Shown in pieces: positions 25,248 to 33,143 of a DNA stretch of 64,000 nt. The notes below the pieces were generated by a model that made no database searches, was not told the origin of the DNA, and saw only the letters and a list, made by a program, of their open reading frames with translations. The translations under genes were made by a program, and so were the position numbers. Each line of letters opens with the position of its first letter. Positions within the stretch are counted from its first letter, which is position 1. The DNA is from Streptosporangium album (GTDB lineage Bacteria > Actinomycetota > Actinomycetes > Streptosporangiales > Streptosporangiaceae), in NCBI RefSeq assembly GCF_014203795.1, contig NZ_JACHJU010000001.1:2294001-2358000 (forward strand), written 5' to 3'.

Positions 25248-26404
25248 AGTCCTCTTTCCAGGAACTCACGCTGAAGTGCGGACGGTACGTCGAGGCCGAT
25301 CCCCAGCGCGCGCAGCTTGAGCCGGGCGATCCGCTCATCCAGCTCGCCGGGCATGGGGTGGACGGCGGCTGCCATCGCCGGGCCGTGGGTCACCAGGTGG
25401 TCCACGGCGAGCGCCTGCACCGACAGCGAGAGATCCATGATCTCGATCGGGTTGCCCTCGGCCGCCGCGCAGTTCACGCACTCCCCGTCGGCCAGCACGG
25501 TGACGCCTGGTGGCACGTCGCCGGTCTCGACCTCCTCGGGCACGCCCCCGGCGACGGCCACCACGGCACCGGGACTCATGGCGCCCAGGTGCTCGCGGGT
25601 GATCGTGTGCGCCACGCCGGTCGCGGAGAACACCAGGGCGGCCTCCGGGCAGGCGTCGAGGAGCGGGCGGACCTCGAACCCCTCGTGGTGGGCGCGGAGC
25701 GCCGCGAACGGCTCCACCTCGGTCACGATCACCCGGGCGCCGAGTGCCCGGGCGTAGCGGGCCACGCCCTGGCCGACGTATCCGTAGCCGGCGACCACGC
25801 AGACGGTCCCGGCGAGCTGGAGGCCGGTCAGGTCCAGGGCGGCCATCACGCAGGACTGCCCGGTGCCGTGCACGTTGTCGAAAAGGTATTTCGAGCGGGC
25901 GTCGTTGACGGCCAGCACGGGAATCCTCAGTTCACCCCGGTCGGCCATGACCCGGAGCGGGCGCAGGCCGCTGGTCGTCTCCTCGGCCGCGCCGGCCAGC
26001 CCGTCCAGCAGGCCGGCGGCGTGGGCCAGCCGTACGACCCTGGAGCCGTCGTCGACCAGCACGTCCAGCCGCTGTCGGAGCATGCGCAGCGCGAAGTCGC
26101 GGTCCTGCTCCGGCGAGGCGTCCGAGCGGGCGAGCACGGCGACGCCCTCGGACACCAGGGCCGCGGCCGTCTCGTCGTCGGTCTCGCCCGCCGGGCAGGT
26201 CACCACCACCTCCGCCCCGGCGTCCCGGAGCGCCAGAGCCAGGTTCGCGGTCTTGGGCTCCAGCACGAGCACCAGGCCGACCCTGCGCCCGGTCAGGTCG
26301 AGCTCCCCGGCGACGGCGCCGAGCACCGGCATGAAGCGCCGCGCCCAGGCGATCCGCTCCCGGCCGCGCGCGTGGAGCGAGGCGTCCCTGATCTCGGTCA
26401 GCAC
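25244..26404 (-). CDS. adenosylhomocysteinase-like protein lacking key histidines
   Basis: The 386-residue protein aligns over its whole length with the short (archaeal/Thermotoga-type) SAHH family. It starts EIRDASLHARGRERIAWARR, then DDG, EETTSG, NDARSKYLFDNVHGTGQS (catalytic Lys and Asp, Asn retained) and the NAD-binding VAGYGYVGQGVARYARALGA. Three motifs with near-invariant histidines are changed: CLHMxxxTA is LVLEPKTAN, GHFDxEI is GGVPEEV, and EGHP is EGNP. These correspond to human His55, His301 and His353, from my knowledge of the family. It probably keeps NAD-dependent C3 chemistry but acts on a different substrate, or is inactive. It overlaps both neighbours in the operon. Confidence 0.7.
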   Translation of the reverse strand: MLTEIRDASLHARGRERIAWARRFMPVLGAVAGELDLTGRRVGLVLVLEPKTANLALALRDAGAEVVVTCPAGETDDETAAALVSEGVAVLARSDASPEQDRDFALRMLRQRLDVLVDDGSRVVRLAHAAGLLDGLAGAAEETTSGLRPLRVMADRGELRIPVLAVNDARSKYLFDNVHGTGQSCVMAALDLTGLQLAGTVCVVAGYGYVGQGVARYARALGARVIVTEVEPFAALRAHHEGFEVRPLLDACPEAALVFSATGVAHTITREHLGAMSPGAVVAVAGGVPEEVETGDVPPGVTVLADGECVNCAAAEGNPIEIMDLSLSVQALAVDHLVTHGPAMAAAVHPMPGELDERIARLKLRALGIGLDVPSALQREFLERGL

Positions 26405-26838
26405 GCCAGGTCCAGCACGAACACCTCGCGGCCGGGGCCGAGCCGGTAGCCGGTGACGCCGTCACGGACCCGCACTCCGGCCATCCCCGCGAAAAGGCCG
26501 GGCGCCTCATACAAATCCGGCTTTCGGGACATTTCTGATGGCTCGGCTCGGACGACGATCGCCCCGTCCCGCAGGAAGGGCAGATGCGCCTCGGTTGCCC
26601 CGACCACCAGGTCGGCGATCGCCACCGCCTCGTCCTCGGACATGACCCGGTGACCGTCGAGGGCCGCGGCCGGATCGGCGACAAGGGTCTGCGCGCCCAT
26701 CGCCCGCAGGCGGGCGGCCAGCTCCGGCTCATGGCCGATGACGGCCACGCGCTTGCCGGTCATCAACAGGTTGGTGAGCCGGAGGATGGCCTGGATCGCG
26801 GTCTGTGCCCGGCGATGTCCGTCACTCATAGCCCCCAT
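26398..26838 (-). CDS. free-standing SAHH-like NAD-domain protein
   Basis: The 146-residue protein resembles only the central Rossmann part of SAHH: TAIQAILRLTNLLMTGKRVAVIG aligns with the DGIxRATNxLLAGKxVVVAG region, and EDEAVAIADLVVGATE with MDEAAxxGDIFVTATG. The glycine-rich loop is degenerate (VIGHEPEL), and no catalytic Lys/Asp region precedes it. A role as a non-catalytic partner of the 386-residue SAHH-like protein is plausible. The stop overlaps that gene's start by seven bases. The start may be the ATG at 26829 (behind GGATGGGGG) rather than 26838. This is the first gene of the operon. Confidence 0.6.
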   Translation of the reverse strand: MGAMSDGHRRAQTAIQAILRLTNLLMTGKRVAVIGHEPELAARLRAMGAQTLVADPAAALDGHRVMSEDEAVAIADLVVGATEAHLPFLRDGAIVVRAEPSEMSRKPDLYEAPGLFAGMAGVRVRDGVTGYRLGPGREVFVLDLAC

Positions 26839-26840
26839 CC

Positions 26841-26856
26841 GATCTTCTGCAAGATC
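26841..26856 (-). promoter_or_regulatory. short palindrome at the head of the SAHH-like/ECF operon
   Basis: GATCTTCTGCAAGATC has six-base perfect arms and a four-base loop. It lies a few bases upstream of the first gene's start codons. It could be an operator or a small RNA hairpin next to the ribosome site. The roughly 100 bases upstream do not show a SAM or SAH riboswitch that I can recognise. Confidence 0.4.
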
Positions 26857-26950
26857 CGATTAAAGGGGAGATCCCTACCCAGTGACAATGCTCTTTCACG
26901 GATAAAAGGCACTAATTCCTACGGGTGAGTCCCGCTCTACGGTGAGAACC

Positions 26951-27046
26951 ATGCTGGACTACGATGCCGAGGCCGCCGACTGCGACGCGACCCGCGGCGG
27001 TGTTCCCCGGGCCGACGCCGCAGCCCGTGCCGTCCTGGAGCACCAT
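26951..27046 (+). pseudogene. class I methyltransferase, N-terminal remnant
   Basis: ATG at 26951 opens MLDYDAEAADCDATRGGVPR followed by ADAAARAVLE. This is the typical start of actinobacterial SAM-dependent methyltransferases of the YDxTRGG type (normally DAEAxxYDATRGG). After about 32 codons the frame enters unrelated sequence (HHVPRICEHQ), with no glycine-rich SAM motif. It is therefore a stub left by deletion. It sits between the SAHH-like operon and the ion-channel gene. Confidence 0.5.
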
Positions 27047-27129
27047 GTTCCGCGGATTTGCGAACACCAGAGCGACCTGCCACTTTTATGCGATTGCCGA
27101 TCGGACGTTTACCTACCGGGGAGGTGGCG

Positions 27130-28995
27130 GTGTCCAGGGTGACAGTCAGTGAGCGGGTGCGGTACTGGTTCGACACCACCATGTCGAGAGGCACCGTGGC
27201 CTTGATCGGCTGGCTCTGCCTGATCTCCCTCGGGCTGATCCTGCTGGTCACCCTGCTGAGCCTGTGGCTGACCCCGACGGAGGCGGCCAAGCACGACGGC
27301 TTCGCCGGCATGCTGTGGGCCACGCTCATGCGCACGCTGAGCCCCGGCAAGGTCGCCAGCGACACCGGGAGCGCGCCGTTCGTCGCGCTGATGTTCGCCG
27401 CCTCGCTGGGCGGGATCTTCATCGTGAGCGCGCTGGTCGGTGTGCTCGCCAACGGGCTCAAGGACAAGTTCGAGCAGCTGCGCAAGGGCAGGTCACGGGT
27501 CATCGAGACCGGGCACATCGTGATCCTGGGCTGGTCGGACCAGGTCTTCACGATCATCACCGAGCTGGTCCAGGCCCACGCCAGCGAGCGAGGGTCGGTC
27601 ATCTCGGTCCTGGCCGACAGGGACAAGCTCGCCATGGACGACGATCTCCGTCAGTACGTGGGGGAGACCGGGAGGACCAAGCTGGTCTGCCGGACCGGGC
27701 GGCCCACCGAGCCGACCGACCTCGACCTGATGAACCTCGACTCGGCCCGCTCGGTGGTCGTCCTGTCCCCCCAGGGCGACGACCCCGACGCGCACGTCAT
27801 CAAGACGCTGCTCGCCCTGGCCAAGCGCGACGGCGACCACCCGCCGGTGGTGGCCGCCATCGCGAGCACCGCCAACATGGCCGCCGCCCGGCTGGCCGGC
27901 GGCCCGGACGTCCACCTCGTCGACTCCGACGACACCGCCTCCCGGCTCATCGTGCAGTCGTCGCGCCAGTCGGGCACGTCCGTGGTCTGCATGGACCTGC
28001 TCAACTTCTCCGGCGGCGAGATCTACCTGCGCTCCGACGCGGACCTGGCCGGCCTGACGTACGGCGAGGCGCTCCCGGCCTACCAGACCGCCACGGTCAT
28101 CGGCCTGCGCCGCGACGGCCGCATCATGCTGAACCCTCCGATGGACACCGTGATCGCCGCGGCGGACGAGGCCGTCGTGATCGCCCAGGACGACTCGATG
28201 ATCCACCTGGCGGACGCCATGCCGCAGGCCCAGGAGGAGTCGATCGTCTCGGCCGAGCCCGGCAGGCCCGGCCCGGAGCGGACCCTGATCCTCAACTGGA
28301 ACGGCCGGGGCCGCCACATCATCCAGTGCCTCGACGGCTACGTCGCTCCCGGCTCCGTCCTGGACATCGCCTCCGACCATCCCGACGCCGTGACCGGCTT
28401 CGAGGACCTGGTCAACCTCACGGTGAACGTCAAGGGCTGCGACACCACCGACCGCTACGCCCTGGAATCCCTGGGGCTGGGGGTCTACCAGCACGTCGTC
28501 GTGCTCTCCGACGACCGCTACCCCACGGGTCACGCCGACACCCGGACGCTGATGACCCTGCTCCAGCTCCGCGACATGCAGACCTCGCTCGGCGAGCGAT
28601 ACTCCATCGTCAGCGAGATGCACGACGAGAACAACCGCGCCCTGGCCGAGGTCACCCGGGCCGACGACATCGTGATCAGCGACACGGTCATCGGCCTGCT
28701 CCTGGCACAGCTCACCGAGAACCGGCACCTGGCCGAGGTGTTCGGCTACCTCTTCGACTCCCGCGGTTCGGAGATCTACCCCCGTCCGGCCGGTGAGTAC
28801 ATCCGCGCCGGAGCCCCGGTCGGCTTCGCCTCGGTGATCGAATCGGCCCGTCGCCGGGGCGAGACCGCGATCGGCTACCGGCTGGCGGACCGGGTGAACG
28901 AGGCGCCCCACTTCGGTGTCGTGCTCAACCCCGACAAGTCACGCACCCTCCGCCTCGGCCCCGGCGACTCCGTGATCGTCCTCGCCGAACGGTGA
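27130..28995 (+). CDS. CASTOR/POLLUX-related ion channel protein
   Basis: The 621-residue protein has two or three N-terminal membrane helices (ALIGWLCLISLGLILLVTLL, APFVALMFAASLGGIFIVSA). Between them a pore-like segment includes FAGMLWATLMRTLSPG. Two RCK/TrkA-N-like regulatory units follow (ETGHIVILGWSDQVFTIITE; RTLILNWNGRGRHIIQ). This matches the bacterial relatives of plant CASTOR, POLLUX and DMI1 cation channels. The GTG at 27130 is chosen because GGGGAGG lies five bases upstream; earlier in-frame codons overlap the methyltransferase stub. It probably conducts a monovalent or divalent cation under ligand control. Confidence 0.85.
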   Translation: MSRVTVSERVRYWFDTTMSRGTVALIGWLCLISLGLILLVTLLSLWLTPTEAAKHDGFAGMLWATLMRTLSPGKVASDTGSAPFVALMFAASLGGIFIVSALVGVLANGLKDKFEQLRKGRSRVIETGHIVILGWSDQVFTIITELVQAHASERGSVISVLADRDKLAMDDDLRQYVGETGRTKLVCRTGRPTEPTDLDLMNLDSARSVVVLSPQGDDPDAHVIKTLLALAKRDGDHPPVVAAIASTANMAAARLAGGPDVHLVDSDDTASRLIVQSSRQSGTSVVCMDLLNFSGGEIYLRSDADLAGLTYGEALPAYQTATVIGLRRDGRIMLNPPMDTVIAAADEAVVIAQDDSMIHLADAMPQAQEESIVSAEPGRPGPERTLILNWNGRGRHIIQCLDGYVAPGSVLDIASDHPDAVTGFEDLVNLTVNVKGCDTTDRYALESLGLGVYQHVVVLSDDRYPTGHADTRTLMTLLQLRDMQTSLGERYSIVSEMHDENNRALAEVTRADDIVISDTVIGLLLAQLTENRHLAEVFGYLFDSRGSEIYPRPAGEYIRAGAPVGFASVIESARRRGETAIGYRLADRVNEAPHFGVVLNPDKSRTLRLGPGDSVIVLAER

Positions 28996-29025
28996 CCCCC
29001 GGTCCGCGTCGGTAGAGTTCGGGAC

Positions 29026-29154
29026 GTGGTCCTCCCCCGTGTCCCCTTCGCGACCCTGCTCACTCCGGCGATGCTGGTGGTCACTCCGGTGCTGGTGGCG
29101 TCGCAGGTGTTGCTCTGGTGGACCTTCGGCCGTGTTCCGGTCAGGTCGAGGTGA
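29026..29154 (+). CDS. possible 42-residue membrane protein
   Basis: A GTG-started frame encodes VVLPRVPFATLLTPAMLVV, continuing as one hydrophobic helix (PVLVASQVLLWW) and a basic tail FGRVPVRSR. It begins 31 bases after the channel gene and could be a small accessory subunit. The ribosome site is weak (GGGAC). Its last codons overlap the end of a small gene on the other strand. No family is known to me. Confidence 0.35.
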   Translation: MVLPRVPFATLLTPAMLVVTPVLVASQVLLWWTFGRVPVRSR

Positions 29155-29230
29155 TCATGTAGGCCAGGCCGAGCAGCACGGCGACGGGGATCAGCCACAC
29201 CACGAACTCGACTGCGGTCTCCTTGTACAC
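29141..29230 (-). CDS. possible 29-residue membrane micro-protein
   Basis: A GTG start preceded by AAGGGAG at nine bases encodes VYKETAVEFVVWLIPVAVLL and then GLAYMITST. This is one transmembrane helix with short charged ends. Size and topology recall small subunits such as KdpF or CydX, but the sequence matches neither. It overlaps the 3' end of the small gene on the plus strand. The good ribosome site and clean helix support a real gene. Confidence 0.45.
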   Translation of the reverse strand: MYKETAVEFVVWLIPVAVLLGLAYMITST

Positions 29231-29409
29231 GGTCAGTTTCTCCCTTGAGGTTCTGCTAAATCCATGGAATCGGCCATGCGAAGCATATGCGCATCGCGGG
29301 GCGGGCCTGCACACGGGCCGGGCCGGCCGACTCCCCGGGGCGGCCGGTCGTCCCCGCCGCCGTCACCGAATGTAATGTTATGAACACATCAGGTGGAGAG
29401 GCGGGGGCC

Positions 29410-29766
29410 ATGACGGACACGGGTGACGAGCAGCCGGACATCCTCGGCGAGCGGCTCGTCCTCGGCAGGGGCTTCACCGAGAACGACCGTCCCGACATCG
29501 TCGAACGGTTGACGGCCTTGGGGAAACGGCTGCGCTCGTATCCCGCCGACTCGGTGGACCTGCGGCTGAGCGTCAAGAATCGCGACCGGGCGGAGCAGAA
29601 GGTGACCTTCGAATGCCGGCTCGCCGGGGCCGAGCCGCTGGTGGCCACCTCGGCCGAGGAGGACCTGTCCACCGCGCTCGTCGAGGTCCGCGAGGACATG
29701 ATCCACCAGCTGGACAAGCTCAAGACCAGGAGGGATCCCCGCCACGACCGCCCGCACCGCCCGTGA
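29410..29766 (+). CDS. HPF/RaiA-like ribosome-associated protein
   Basis: The 118-residue protein shows the beta-alpha-beta-beta-beta-alpha outline of hibernation-factor N-domains: LVLGRGFTENDRPDIVERLT, then SVDLRLSVKNRDRAEQKVTF, ECRLAGAEPLVATSAEED, and a final helix LVEVREDMIHQLDKLK. There is no C-terminal dimerisation domain, so it resembles the short form. It may bind the 30S subunit in resting cells; conservation is weak, so this is tentative. Start at ATG 29410 behind GGTGGAGAGG. Confidence 0.55.
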   Translation: MTDTGDEQPDILGERLVLGRGFTENDRPDIVERLTALGKRLRSYPADSVDLRLSVKNRDRAEQKVTFECRLAGAEPLVATSAEEDLSTALVEVREDMIHQLDKLKTRRDPRHDRPHRP

Positions 29767-29817
29767 CCCTCAAGGGTCCTTGACGGGATACGGTGGGACC
29801 GACCCCTGGAGGAGATC

Positions 29818-30189
29818 ATGCGGCAGCTGAGGCGCGGCGCGCCGTTCGGCTGGCTGATCGCCCTCCTCTTCCCGCTGCTCGTCTCGGGCGGGCTGGGCGG
29901 GAGCGGTGTCACCGCCCTGCTGGAACGCCCGGCCGTCACCACGATCGCCGGGGAGCACCAGCCCCTCTCCCACCAGGCCCATCCCGGTGGCGAGCAGCAG
30001 GCCCTCACCGCGGGCTCCGCCGGGTCCGGATCCGGCGGCGGCCATCCGGTCGCGGCCCGCCCGCCCGACGCCCACCGGCTTCTGCGCCTCTCCGGCTCCG
30101 GCTCACGCCGGGCGGGCGACGACGGTCCACGTCCGCTCGCGGCCCCGCTGTTCCTGCCCAGCCGGGCACCGCCCTCCACAGGCACCTGA
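29818..30189 (+). CDS. small membrane or secreted protein before secDF
   Basis: The 123-residue product starts at ATG behind GGAGGAGATC and has one N-terminal hydrophobic helix (GWLIALLFPLLVSGGLGGSG). A disordered, His/Gly/Ser/Pro-rich tail follows (HQAHPGGEQQALTAGSAGSG). It has no recognised domain. It lies 82 bases upstream of the SecDF gene on the same strand and may be co-transcribed. Confidence 0.5.
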   Translation: MRQLRRGAPFGWLIALLFPLLVSGGLGGSGVTALLERPAVTTIAGEHQPLSHQAHPGGEQQALTAGSAGSGSGGGHPVAARPPDAHRLLRLSGSGSRRAGDDGPRPLAAPLFLPSRAPPSTGT

Positions 30190-30271
30190 AAGCACCTCGC
30201 AGCCAGGCCCCACGGCCGGTGCGGGTGCTTCGCCGTACCCGAAAAACTTTCCCCAGCCTGTGGAGGCTTCC

Positions 30272-32542
30272 ATGTCGCGTGCCCCCGTGGTGCGCGCGGT
30301 AGCGGCGTTCGCCGTTATCGCCATCTCCCTTCTCGTCGCGTTGACCATGCCCCCGCGTCTCGGACTCGACCTGCGCGGCGGCACCCAGATCGTCCTGGAG
30401 ACCAGGGACTCCCCGACCGTCAAGGCCGACGCCGAGGCCACCGACCGCACCCTTGAGGTGCTCCGCCGCCGGGCCGACGCCCTGGGTGTGGCCGACGCGC
30501 CGCTGGCCCGCTCCGGCGAGCGGCGCATCATCGTGGAACTGCCCGGCGTGCAGGACCCGGCCCAGGCCGCCGAGGTCATCGGCAAAACCGCCCAGCTCAC
30601 CTTCCACCCCGTCATCGCCCTGGCCGACGCGACGACCAGAGCCAAGGCGGGTGAGCAGATCATCCCCGACGAGGACGGCACCAGGCTGCTCATCGGCCCG
30701 GCCGGGCTCACCGGAGACGGTGTCAGCGACGCCCAGGCCGGGACCGACCCCCAGCAGGGCGGCGGCTGGTACGTCACCGTGGACCTCCGTGACGGAGGCC
30801 GCAAGGCGTGGGCCGAGCTGACCGGCAAGGCCGCGTGCCAACCGGTGGGCGACCCGAAACGGCGGGTCGCCATCGTGCTCGACTCCAAGGTCATCGTCTC
30901 GCCGCAGGTGAACGAGGGCGTGGCCTGCGACGTGGGCCTGCCGGGCGACTCCACCCAGATCACCGGCTCCTTCACCGCAGAGGAGGCGCAGGACCTGGCC
31001 GTGCTCATCAAGGGCGGCTCGCTGCCGGTGCCCGTCGAGATCGTCGAGCAGCGGACCGTCGGCCCGACGCTCGGCGCCGCCGCGATCACCGCCAGCGCCG
31101 AGGCGGCCGTGATCGGCGTGCTGCTGACCGCCCTGTTCATCATCGTGGTCTACCGGCTGGTGGGGTTCCTCGCCGCCGTCGCCCTGGCCTGTTACGCGCT
31201 CGTCTCCTACGCGGCGCTGGTGGCGCTCGGCGCCACGCTCACCCTGCCGGGCCTGGCGGGCTTCGTGCTCGCGATCGGCATGGCGGTGGACGCCAACGTG
31301 CTGGTCTTCGAGCGGGCCAGGGAGGAGTACGCCGCCCGCCCAAGGCTCCGGCCCGCCTTGGAGAAGGGCTTCCGCAACGCCTGGAGCGCGGTGGCCGACT
31401 CCAATATCACCACTCTGCTCGCGGCCGGGCTGCTGTTCTTCCTGGCTTCGGGGCCGGTGCGCGGCTTCGGCGTCACCCTGAGCATCGGCGTGGTCGCCTC
31501 GCTGGTCACCGCGATGGTCATCACGCGGGTGCTGGCCGAGTGGGCGGTGTCGAGGAAGTCGGTGGCCGGGCGGCCCGCCCTGACCGGCCTGTCCGGCATC
31601 GGACGCCTCCGGACCTGGCTGAACGCCCGCAGGCCCGACCTGATGCGCCACCGGACGGTCTATCTCGTGCTCACCTGCGTGGTGGTGACCGCCGCCCTCG
31701 CCGGGGTGGCGGTGCGGGGGCTCGGATTCGGGGTGGAGTTCACCGGCGGCCGGCTGGTGGAGTACTCCACCAGCGCCCCGATGACCGCCGACACCGCCCG
31801 CGAGCTGGTCAGCGCGGCCGGGTTCCCGGAGGCGGTGGTGCAGTCCTCCGGCACGGACATCTCCGTGCGGACCGGCCAGATCGACGCCACCGGCCTGGAG
31901 AGGATCGAGGCGGCGCTGGAGAGCCGGGCCGGGCAGATCACCAAGGAGCGCGACGAGCTCATCGGCCCGAGCATGGGTGACGAGCTTCGCCGCAACGCGC
32001 TGGTCGCGCTGGGTGTCGCGCTCGCGGCCCAGCTCGCCTACCTGGCCTTCCGGTTCCGCTGGACGTTCGGCCTGGCGACGGTGCTGGCCCTGGTCGCGGA
32101 CGCGGCGGTCGTGCTCGGCGCGTTCGCCTGGCTGGGCAAGCCGGTGGACGGGGTGTTCCTGGCCGCGATGCTCACCGTGATCGGTTACTCGGTCAACGAC
32201 AAGGTCGTGGTCTTCGACCGCGTCCGCGAGCTGTGGGGGCTGCGCCCCAAGGCGCCGTTCGCGGAGGTGACCAGTACCGCGATCCTGCAGACCGTGCCCC
32301 GTACGGTGAACACGGGCCTGGGCGCGCTGTTCATCCTGGCCGCGCTGGCCGTGCTCGGCGGCGACTCGCTGACCGACTTCGCGGTGGCCCTGCTGATCGG
32401 CATCGTCACCGGCACGCTGTCCTCCGCCCTGGTCGCGGCGCCGCTGGCGGTCGTGTTCGAAAAGCACAGCTCGGCGCCACCGCCACAGCCCGTGCGCAGG
32501 CGCGTGCCCGGGTCGCGCGAGGGATCGGGAGCGGTGGTGTGA
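30272..32542 (+). CDS. secDF: fused SecDF protein-export membrane protein
   Basis: The 756-residue protein joins SecD and SecF in one chain. The SecD half has LGLDLRGGTQIVLETR, the P1 domain, VVIVLDSKVIVSPQVNEG-like strands and helices ending GFVLAIGMAVDANVLVFERA. The SecF half starts VRGLGFGVEFTGGRLVEY and has LTVIGYSVNDKVVVFDRVRE. About twelve membrane helices are expected. SecDF uses the proton gradient to pull secreted proteins from the SecYEG channel. Actinobacteria usually carry separate secD and secF beside yajC and ruvB; those neighbours are absent here, so this is probably a second, specialised copy. The ATG at 30272 follows TGTGGAGG. Confidence 0.92.
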   Translation: MSRAPVVRAVAAFAVIAISLLVALTMPPRLGLDLRGGTQIVLETRDSPTVKADAEATDRTLEVLRRRADALGVADAPLARSGERRIIVELPGVQDPAQAAEVIGKTAQLTFHPVIALADATTRAKAGEQIIPDEDGTRLLIGPAGLTGDGVSDAQAGTDPQQGGGWYVTVDLRDGGRKAWAELTGKAACQPVGDPKRRVAIVLDSKVIVSPQVNEGVACDVGLPGDSTQITGSFTAEEAQDLAVLIKGGSLPVPVEIVEQRTVGPTLGAAAITASAEAAVIGVLLTALFIIVVYRLVGFLAAVALACYALVSYAALVALGATLTLPGLAGFVLAIGMAVDANVLVFERAREEYAARPRLRPALEKGFRNAWSAVADSNITTLLAAGLLFFLASGPVRGFGVTLSIGVVASLVTAMVITRVLAEWAVSRKSVAGRPALTGLSGIGRLRTWLNARRPDLMRHRTVYLVLTCVVVTAALAGVAVRGLGFGVEFTGGRLVEYSTSAPMTADTARELVSAAGFPEAVVQSSGTDISVRTGQIDATGLERIEAALESRAGQITKERDELIGPSMGDELRRNALVALGVALAAQLAYLAFRFRWTFGLATVLALVADAAVVLGAFAWLGKPVDGVFLAAMLTVIGYSVNDKVVVFDRVRELWGLRPKAPFAEVTSTAILQTVPRTVNTGLGALFILAALAVLGGDSLTDFAVALLIGIVTGTLSSALVAAPLAVVFEKHSSAPPPQPVRRRVPGSREGSGAVV

Positions 32543-32636
32543 GCGGGTGGTCAGCGGGCCCGTCCCCGGGGCAGCGGGCATCCCGCTAATGTGCTTGGCG
32601 TCTGAATCTCCCTGCTGACGGAAGGCCGGTGCAATC

Positions 32637-32837
32637 GTGGCGGACGACTACGCGACGACTTTCAGGATTATCGACGTCGACGGTGACGGCCTGATCTCGG
32701 CCACCGAGATGACACGCCTCATGGAGGTGCTCGGCCAGCCGATCACCCCCGAGGCCGCGGAGGCCGCCATCGTCAAGATCGACATGGACGGTGACGGGCT
32801 GATCTCCCTGGAGGAGTTCGGCGGTTACCTCGGGTAG
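32637..32837 (+). CDS. EF-hand calcium-binding protein
   Basis: The 66-residue protein contains two canonical EF-hand loops, DVDGDGLISATE (residues 13-24) and DMDGDGLISLEE (49-60), each with all acidic ligands and the closing glutamate, flanked by helices. It is a minimal two-hand calcium sensor or buffer like those known in streptomycetes. It starts with GTG after GACGGAAGGCC and lies 94 bases after the secDF gene. A clear hairpin terminator follows. Confidence 0.92.
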   Translation: MADDYATTFRIIDVDGDGLISATEMTRLMEVLGQPITPEAAEAAIVKIDMDGDGLISLEEFGGYLG

Positions 32838-32846
32838 TCATGTCTC

Positions 32847-32882
32847 TCCCGCCGGATGCCACGGGAATCGGCTCCGGCGGGA
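32847..32882 (+). terminator. hairpin terminator after the EF-hand gene
   Basis: TCCCGCCGGA (32847-32856) and TCCGGCGGGA (32873-32882) form a perfect 10-bp stem with a 16-base loop, ten bases after the stop codon. There is no T-run, as is usual for actinomycete terminators. Between here and 33143 no gene is evident. Confidence 0.7.
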
Positions 32883-33143
32883 CACACCGGTGAGGGCGGT
32901 GCTGCCACGCCCGGCTCGCGGATCCCCCTCACCGGCCACCATGGGCCAGCCGCGGGCCGGGCGTGGCTCGGATCCATTCCCGGCCGGCGCGCCTTGACAC
33001 CTGCCGCCCGCGTTCAAGCCGTGATCAGGGACCCGCGCGCGGGAACCGGCACCCGGGAGACCCTGGTCGGGAGACCCGGGGTGGGAGACCGGCCCTCCGG
33101 AGGGAGTGGCCGGGGACGGTCCGCCGGCCCCACCTCACGCGGA

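Noticed and set aside
26839-26940. SAM or SAH riboswitch upstream of the SAHH-like operon
   Set aside because: Only a short six-base hairpin is evident. The conserved cores of SAM-I, SAM-II, SAM-IV and SAH riboswitches could not be found by eye.
30005-32581. Very long open frame antisense to secDF
   Set aside because: The product is rich in His, Arg, Gly and Gln with no motifs. It is the usual shadow of a high-GC gene, and SecDF motifs fix the coding strand.
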